Assembly: GCF_030124325.1 (NCBI RefSeq)
Contig: NZ_JASKLR010000003.1
Span: forward strand, 124,001 to 188,000
DNA: 64,000 nucleotides
Direction of reading: 5' to 3'
Source of the DNA: Sinorhizobium sp. 8-89
GTDB taxonomy: Bacteria; Pseudomonadota; Alphaproteobacteria; Rhizobiales; Rhizobiaceae
Of the stretch, positions 59,686 through 64,000 are shown in pieces. The notes beneath the pieces were generated by a model. It had not been told where the DNA came from and did no database searches. It saw nothing but the letters and a program-made list of their open reading frames with translations. The position numbers were made by a program, and so were the translations under genes. Numbering within the stretch: the first letter of the stretch is position 1; each line of letters starts with the position of its first letter.

Positions 59686-62022
59686 TCAAATCTGCCTTAG
59701 CCTTTCCACCGCCAACAAAATACGCTCGGGTGTCGCCGGGGTATCGAGACGGGGACATTCGCGATAGTCGGCGACGCTCGCGACCGCCATCGACAAGGCC
59801 TCCAATACAGAGATGGGCAGCATGAGGGGCGGCTCCCCCACAGCCTTCGATCGCCCGATGGTCTTTTCGGCATTCTCCGACCATTCGGCGAGACGGACGT
59901 TGAAGATCTTCGGCCGGTCCGAGGCGAGCGGGATCTTGTATGTCGAGGGCGCATGCGTCCTCAAACGCCCCTTTTCATCCCACCAGAGCTCCTCCGTCGT
60001 CAGCCAGCCCATGCCCTGGACGAAGCCGCCTTCGATCTGACCGAGGTCGATGGCCGGATTGAGCGAGCGGCCGACATCGTGCAGCACGTCGACCCGGTCG
60101 ACGAGGTATTCGCCAGTCAGCGTGTCGATCGAGACCTCGGAGACGGCGGCGCCATAGGCGAAATAATAGAAGGGCGTGCCGCGTCCGGTGGCCCGATCCC
60201 AGTGGATCTTCGGCGTTTTGTAGAAGCCGGCGGCCGATAGCTGCACGCGCGCCGCATAGGCTTGCGCGACGAGCTCCGCGAAGGGCACGAGCTCGTCGCC
60301 GATCTTCACGTGGTTCGGCACGAAAGTGACGTTTTCGGCGGTCGTCTGCCAGCGCTCGGCAGCGAAGGCGACGAGCCGTTCCTTGATCTGACGGGCGGCG
60401 TCAAAGGCAGCCATGCCGTTGAGGTCGGAGCCGGAGGAAGCCGCGGTCGCCGAGGTGTTCGGCACCTTGCCGGTCGTGGTCGCGGTGATCTTCACTCGGT
60501 CGAGGTCGATCTGGAAGCTGTCGGCAAGCACCTGCGCCACCTTGGTGTAGAGCCCCTGGCCCATTTCCGTGCCGCCGTGATTGAGATGCACCGAGCCGTC
60601 CGTGTAGATGTGAACGAGCGCCCCCGCCTGATTGAGGTGGGAGAGCGTGAAGGAGATGCCGAATTTCACCGGCGTCAGCGCAATCCCCTTTCGGATCACC
60701 CGGCTCGATCTGTTGAAGTCGATGATCGCCGCCCGCCGCGCCTGGTAGTCGGCGCTCGCTTCCAGTTCGTCCACGATCTGCCGGATGATGTTGTCTTCGA
60801 CCTTCTGATGGTAGGGCGTGACGTTGCGACCTGAATCCTTGTCGCCATAGAAGTTCAGCTTGCGGACTTCGAGCGGGTCCTTGCCGAGCGCATAGGCGAT
60901 CTCCTCCATGATCCGTTCGCCGCCGAGCATGCCCTGCGGTCCCCCGAAGCCGCGATAGGCGGTATTGGAAACCGTATTGGTTTTCAGCGGCTGCGAGGCG
61001 AGCTTTACATGCGGGTAGAAATAGGCGTTGTCCGCATGGAAGAGGGCTCGATCGGTCACCGGTCCGGAAAGGTCCGCGGAATAGCCGCATCGCGCCGCAT
61101 AGGTTGCGTCGACCGCCAGGATGTGTCCTGCTTCGTCGAAGCCGACGTCGTAATCGACGAGGAAGTCATGCCGCTTGCCCGTAGCGATCATGTCGTCGTC
61201 GCGATCCGGGCGGAATTTCACGGCACGGCGCAGCTTGCGCGCGGCGACTGCGGCAAGCGCAGCGAATTGGTTCCCTTGCGTTTCCTTGCCGCCGAAGCCG
61301 CCGCCCATGCGACGGACATGGACGGTGACGGCATTCGACGGGACGCCGAGGACATGCGCGACCATGCGCTGGATCTCGCTCGGATGCTGCGTCGAGGACC
61401 AGACCACCATCTCGTCATCCTCGCCCGGGATCGCCAAGGCGACGTGTCCTTCGAGATAGAAGTGCTCCTGGCCGCCGATGCGCATCCGGCCCTTCAGCCG
61501 CCGTGGCGCCCGTTGCAACTCTCCTTGGGCATCGCCTCGCTGAAGCGTCAGCGGCGGGGTGACGAGTTCGCCTCCTCCGGCTATCGCATCGGCCACATCG
61601 ATCATGTGGGGCAGGTCGCGATAGGTGATCTTCGCAAGCCGTGCGGCACGGCGGGCAACGTCGCGTGTTTCGGCGATAACCGCGAAGGCCGGCTGACCAT
61701 GGAATTGTACGCGACCGTCGGCGAGCACCGGTTCGTCATGCAGGTGCGTGGGGCTGATATCGTTCGAATGCGGCATGTCCTTTGCGGTCAGCACGCAGAC
61801 GACGCCCGGTACGGCGGCAACGGCCGAGAGATACATCTCCAGGATTTCGGCGTGCGGCCGATCGGTGAGGCCCAGCGCGCCGTGCAGCGTGCCGGCGGGT
61901 TCGGGTATGTCGTCGATATAGTCCGCGGTTCCGGCCACGTGCTTGTGGGCGCTGTCGTGGCGCATCCGAGTGTGCATCGGGCCAGCAATGGTGGTCTGCG
62001 CTTCGAAGGTGGACTTATCCAT
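59686..62022 (-). CDS. xdhB: Xanthine dehydrogenase molybdopterin subunit
   Basis: A 778-residue molybdopterin-binding subunit. N-terminal a/b hammerhead GTADYIDDIPEP and HGALGLTDRPHAEI, then the large domain with MGGGFGGKETQGNQFAALAAVAAR (about 255-280), GYSADLSGPVTDRAL, YRGFGGPQGMLGGERIMEEIA, LNHGGTEMGQGLYTKVAQVLAD (pterin loop), SSGSDLNGMAAFDA and a C-terminal GEPPLMLPISVLEAL with the active-site Glu near 730. Hydroxylates xanthine or hypoxanthine to urate with XdhA. ATG 62022 after AAAGGAATCGAC. No xdhC follows here; the gap of 171 bases from xdhA holds a repeat. Confidence 0.93.
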   Translation of the reverse strand: MDKSTFEAQTTIAGPMHTRMRHDSAHKHVAGTADYIDDIPEPAGTLHGALGLTDRPHAEILEMYLSAVAAVPGVVCVLTAKDMPHSNDISPTHLHDEPVLADGRVQFHGQPAFAVIAETRDVARRAARLAKITYRDLPHMIDVADAIAGGGELVTPPLTLQRGDAQGELQRAPRRLKGRMRIGGQEHFYLEGHVALAIPGEDDEMVVWSSTQHPSEIQRMVAHVLGVPSNAVTVHVRRMGGGFGGKETQGNQFAALAAVAARKLRRAVKFRPDRDDDMIATGKRHDFLVDYDVGFDEAGHILAVDATYAARCGYSADLSGPVTDRALFHADNAYFYPHVKLASQPLKTNTVSNTAYRGFGGPQGMLGGERIMEEIAYALGKDPLEVRKLNFYGDKDSGRNVTPYHQKVEDNIIRQIVDELEASADYQARRAAIIDFNRSSRVIRKGIALTPVKFGISFTLSHLNQAGALVHIYTDGSVHLNHGGTEMGQGLYTKVAQVLADSFQIDLDRVKITATTTGKVPNTSATAASSGSDLNGMAAFDAARQIKERLVAFAAERWQTTAENVTFVPNHVKIGDELVPFAELVAQAYAARVQLSAAGFYKTPKIHWDRATGRGTPFYYFAYGAAVSEVSIDTLTGEYLVDRVDVLHDVGRSLNPAIDLGQIEGGFVQGMGWLTTEELWWDEKGRLRTHAPSTYKIPLASDRPKIFNVRLAEWSENAEKTIGRSKAVGEPPLMLPISVLEALSMAVASVADYRECPRLDTPATPERILLAVERLRQI

Positions 62023-62040
62023 CTTGTCGATTCCTTTCGA

Positions 62041-62165
62041 AGAAGGCGCCCCTCGTCCGGCCTGCCGGCCACCTTCTCCCCGTTCTGACGGGGAGAAGGG
62101 ACGTTGCCGCGCCACTTCTGTTCCGTCTCCCTGCCTGCGGCGAGAGGGGGAGGGTGAGGGGCGAT
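62041..62165. repeat. GGGGAGAAGG-type intergenic repeat (copy 3)
   Basis: Stem CCTTCTCCCCGT (62072-62083) / ACGGGGAGAAGG (62088-62099) with a TCTG loop, plus a second part GCGAGAGGGGGAGGGTGAGG at about 62142-62160. Lies between xdhA and xdhB. Confidence 0.75.
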
Positions 62166-62193
62166 CTCACAGCCCAGACTTCGAACGCCGCGC

Positions 62194-63684
62194 TCATGCC
62201 ACCTCCTCGAACCGCTGGAGTTGAACGGTCTCGCCCGTGCTCTCCAGGAAAAAGCGCATCAGCAGGTTCTTTGCCGCCAGCATGCGGTAGGCGCTCGTGG
62301 CGCGCCAGTCGGTGATCGGTTGGTAGTCGCTCTCGAGAGCCGCCTGCGCGGCACGAACGGTCTCCTCACTCCAGGGTTGGCCGATAAGGGCAACTTCCAC
62401 GGACTTCGCCCGCTTCGGCGTGGCGGCCATGCCGCCGAAGGCGATGAGCGCGGTCTTGACGCAATTGTTTTCGTCAAACGCCAGACGGAAAGCACCGAGA
62501 AGGGCGGATATATCCTCGTCGCGGCGCTTGGAAACCTTGTAGGCGGCGAAACGATCGCCTTCGGGCAACGTGGGAACGAAGATGCTTTCGACGAATTCCC
62601 CCGGCTTGCGATCCTGCTTGCCGTAGGCGATGAAAAAGTCCTCGAGCGGCAGCGTGCGCGTGCCGTTCTTCGATCGCAGGGTGACCGATGCGCCGAGGAC
62701 GATCAGCGGCGGCGGGCTGTCGCCGATCGGCGAGCCATTGGCGATGTTGCCGCCGATCGTGCCCATGTTGCGGACCTGTTCGCCGCCGATGCGATCGATG
62801 AGCTGGCCGAAGGCTGGGTAGGCGGCGGAGAGGGCATCGAACGCGTCGGTGTAGCTGACGCCGGCGCCGATCGTCAGGCCCGCTTCCGTGCTGTCGATCC
62901 GTTGCAGGTCGGCGATGCCGTTGATGAACACCGCCGGAGTGAGCGGCCGCATCTGTTTCGTCACCCAAAGACCGACATCGGTTGCGCCTGCAACGATTGT
63001 CGCTGTCGGATGTTCGTCGAGCACCGTTGCGAGTGCCGTCGCGTCCCCGGGCACGATCAGACAGTCCTCGCCCTTGCGGATCACGATCGTTTCCGCGGAG
63101 CGGAGCGCTTTCAGCCGTGCGGTGACCGCTTCCCGCGTACGAGTGATCGGATCGAAGATCGCTGAGGGGCGTTCGCGCGCTGCCGCCTCTGCCGCCCGCA
63201 CGATCGGCTCATAGCCGGTGCAGCGACAGAGATTGCCTTGCAGCGTCTTCTCGATCGCGGCCCGGCTCGGATTGTCATTCGTCAGCCACAGGCCATAGAG
63301 CGACATGACGAAGCCCGGCGTGCAGAAGCCGCATTGCGAACCGTGGAAATCGACCATCGCCTGCTGCACCGGATGGAGCGTGCCGTCTTTGGCCGCGAGA
63401 TGCTCGACGGTGACGACATGCGTCGCGTTCAGCGAACCGACAAAGCGGATGCAGGCGTTGACGCTTTCGTAGACGAGCCTTTCGACGTTCTCGCCATCGT
63501 TCGAAAGACGGCCGACCAGAACCGTGCAGGCGCCGCAATCGCCTTCGGCACAGCCCTCCTTGGTTCCAGTCAGCCGGCGCTCCAGCCTCAGATAGTCGAG
63601 CAAGGTTGCGGTCGGCGTGACGTCCGAAAGGGCGACGTCGGTGTCGTTCAGGATGAAGCGGATGCTGTCGGATGCCTGTGCCAT
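62194..63684 (-). CDS. xdhA: Xanthine dehydrogenase small subunit (2Fe-2S and FAD)
   Basis: A 496-residue subunit with two 2Fe-2S clusters and FAD. First cluster CAEGDCGACTVLVG (about 44-57), second FHGSQCGFCTPGF and LCRCTGY near 120-155. The FAD domain starts near 190, with TIVAGATDVGLWVTKQM and GGNIANGSPIGDSPPPLIVLGA, then SKRRDEDISALLGAFRL. Carries electrons from the molybdopterin subunit to NAD. ATG 63684 (MAQASDSIRF). The gap to bdhA is 118 bases and filled by an RIME-like element; in S. meliloti bdhA-xdhA2-xdhB2 are recalled as one operon. Confidence 0.93.
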   Translation of the reverse strand: MAQASDSIRFILNDTDVALSDVTPTATLLDYLRLERRLTGTKEGCAEGDCGACTVLVGRLSNDGENVERLVYESVNACIRFVGSLNATHVVTVEHLAAKDGTLHPVQQAMVDFHGSQCGFCTPGFVMSLYGLWLTNDNPSRAAIEKTLQGNLCRCTGYEPIVRAAEAAARERPSAIFDPITRTREAVTARLKALRSAETIVIRKGEDCLIVPGDATALATVLDEHPTATIVAGATDVGLWVTKQMRPLTPAVFINGIADLQRIDSTEAGLTIGAGVSYTDAFDALSAAYPAFGQLIDRIGGEQVRNMGTIGGNIANGSPIGDSPPPLIVLGASVTLRSKNGTRTLPLEDFFIAYGKQDRKPGEFVESIFVPTLPEGDRFAAYKVSKRRDEDISALLGAFRLAFDENNCVKTALIAFGGMAATPKRAKSVEVALIGQPWSEETVRAAQAALESDYQPITDWRATSAYRMLAAKNLLMRFFLESTGETVQLQRFEEVA

Positions 63685-63703
63685 GCCAATCATTCCGTGG
63701 CTG

Positions 63704-63750
63704 CTGCATGTTCCCATAATCGTAGCCGATATATGGATAAAAACATGCAG
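63704..63750. repeat. RIME-like repeat, module 1, between bdhA and xdhA
   Basis: CTGCATG (63704-63710) ... CATGCAG (63744-63750) enclosing a degenerate inner palindrome around ATCGTAGCCGAT (63719-63730). Joined to module 2; total length about 103 bases as at 55412-55514. Confidence 0.7.
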
Positions 63751-63804
63751 CAATTCAAAGTGCTACAGCGTGCTCTTGCGCATTTGATTAGACGCGCGCG
63801 CTCT
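63748..63804 (+). repeat. RIME-like palindromic repeat, module 2 (copy 5)
   Basis: CAGCAATTCAAAGTGCTACAG, GCGTGCTCTTGCGC and a degenerate GATTAGACGCGCGCGCT end that runs into the bdhA stop at 63803. Confidence 0.7.
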
Positions 63805-64000
63805 ATTGCGCGGTCCAGCCGCCATCCATCGAGACATGCGTGCCGGTGATCTGCGCAGCGTCATCGCTCGCAAGATAGAGCGCCAGCGATGCCACTTGCT
63901 CGACCGTTATGAATTTCTTGGTCGGCTGGCCCTTGAGCATCACGTCGTTCACCACCTGCGCCTCCGTGATGCCGCGCGTCCTCGCCTGGTCCGGAATCTG
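63803..64000 (-). CDS. bdhA: 3-hydroxybutyrate dehydrogenase, C-terminal part
   Basis: The last 65 residues and TAG stop of a gene that continues past the right edge. The protein end QIPDQARTRGITEAQVVNDV, then MLKGQPTKKFITVEQVASLA and the ending ITGTHVSMDGGWTAQ, is the C-terminus of rhizobial D-3-hydroxybutyrate dehydrogenase, an SDR of polyhydroxybutyrate breakdown. In S. meliloti it is followed by xdhA2-xdhB2, the same order as here, which supports the call. The catalytic and cofactor regions are outside the window. Confidence 0.85.
   Translation of the reverse strand, partial: QIPDQARTRGITEAQVVNDVMLKGQPTKKFITVEQVASLALYLASDDAAQITGTHVSMDGGWTAQ

Noticed and set aside
63687-63800. Small gene between bdhA and xdhA
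   Set aside because: The gap is filled by the palindromic repeat; short frames there are chance products.

Overview
The window looks like a rhizobial (Sinorhizobium/Ensifer-type) replicon. The signs are high GC, rhizobial intergenic palindromes, a GbpR-ChvE-GguABC sugar locus, a host-attachment-family gene, and the order bdhA-xdhA-xdhB at the right edge. From memory, several of these blocks (xylose-type ABC system, idhA, chvE/ggu/arabinose genes, bdhA-xdh, tRNA-Arg CCG) lie on megaplasmid pSymB of S. meliloti and on the chromosome of some relatives, so sequence alone does not settle which replicon this is.

Layout. 0-0.8 kb: ATPase of a peptide-type ABC importer, probably the last gene of an operon outside the window. 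0.9-7.35 kb: a tight cluster for a CDP-activated 6-deoxyhexose (rfbF, rfbG) with two TylC3-like C-methyltransferases, an epimerase-like cupin, an SDR reductase/epimerase and a CmcI-type methyltransferase. It fits a methyl-branched surface sugar. 7.6-15.7 kb: accessory metabolism (berberine-type oxidase, PLP decarboxylase, DUF488, LysR plus twin SDRs, YbaK editing protein, MarR-GNAT regulator with three tandem operator-like repeats). 16.25 kb: tRNA-Arg(CCG).

16.5-25 kb: xylose-type ABC operon xylFHG facing a ROK regulator across a perfect operator-like palindrome, a MHYT-PAS-GGDEF-EAL protein, and inositol dehydrogenase idhA. 26.1-35.8 kb: gbpR facing chvE-gguA-gguB-gguC, then ketoglutarate semialdehyde dehydrogenase and an IlvD-family sugar-acid dehydratase. 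Together these make an uptake and oxidative route for L-arabinose-like sugars. 36-39.2 kb: the ATP-grasp / alpha-E / transglutaminase triad. 39.4-50.5 kb: housekeeping and solitary genes (EamA transporter, RhlE helicase, AlkD-like repair protein, WYL regulator, host-attachment/baeRF-like protein, MttB-superfamily methyltransferase, split mnmC, family 2 glycosyltransferase).

51-64 kb: a purine degradation region. On the minus strand lie bdhA (partial), xdhA, xdhB, a LysR regulator, puuD, guaD and lldD. On the plus strand lie a DUF1045 protein, puuE, uraD, allA and uraH. These cover guanine to xanthine to urate to hydroxyisourate to OHCU to allantoin to allantoate, plus ureidoglycolate lyase. 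The allantoate-to-ureidoglycolate enzyme and the XdhC maturation factor are not in the window.

Three families of intergenic palindromic repeats recur, often inside operons or between a promoter and its gene. No CRISPR array, prophage, insertion sequence or transposase was seen. The least explained loci are the double C-methyltransferase sugar cluster, the ATP-grasp triad, the operator array before the MarR-GNAT gene, and the DnaJ-like small protein.
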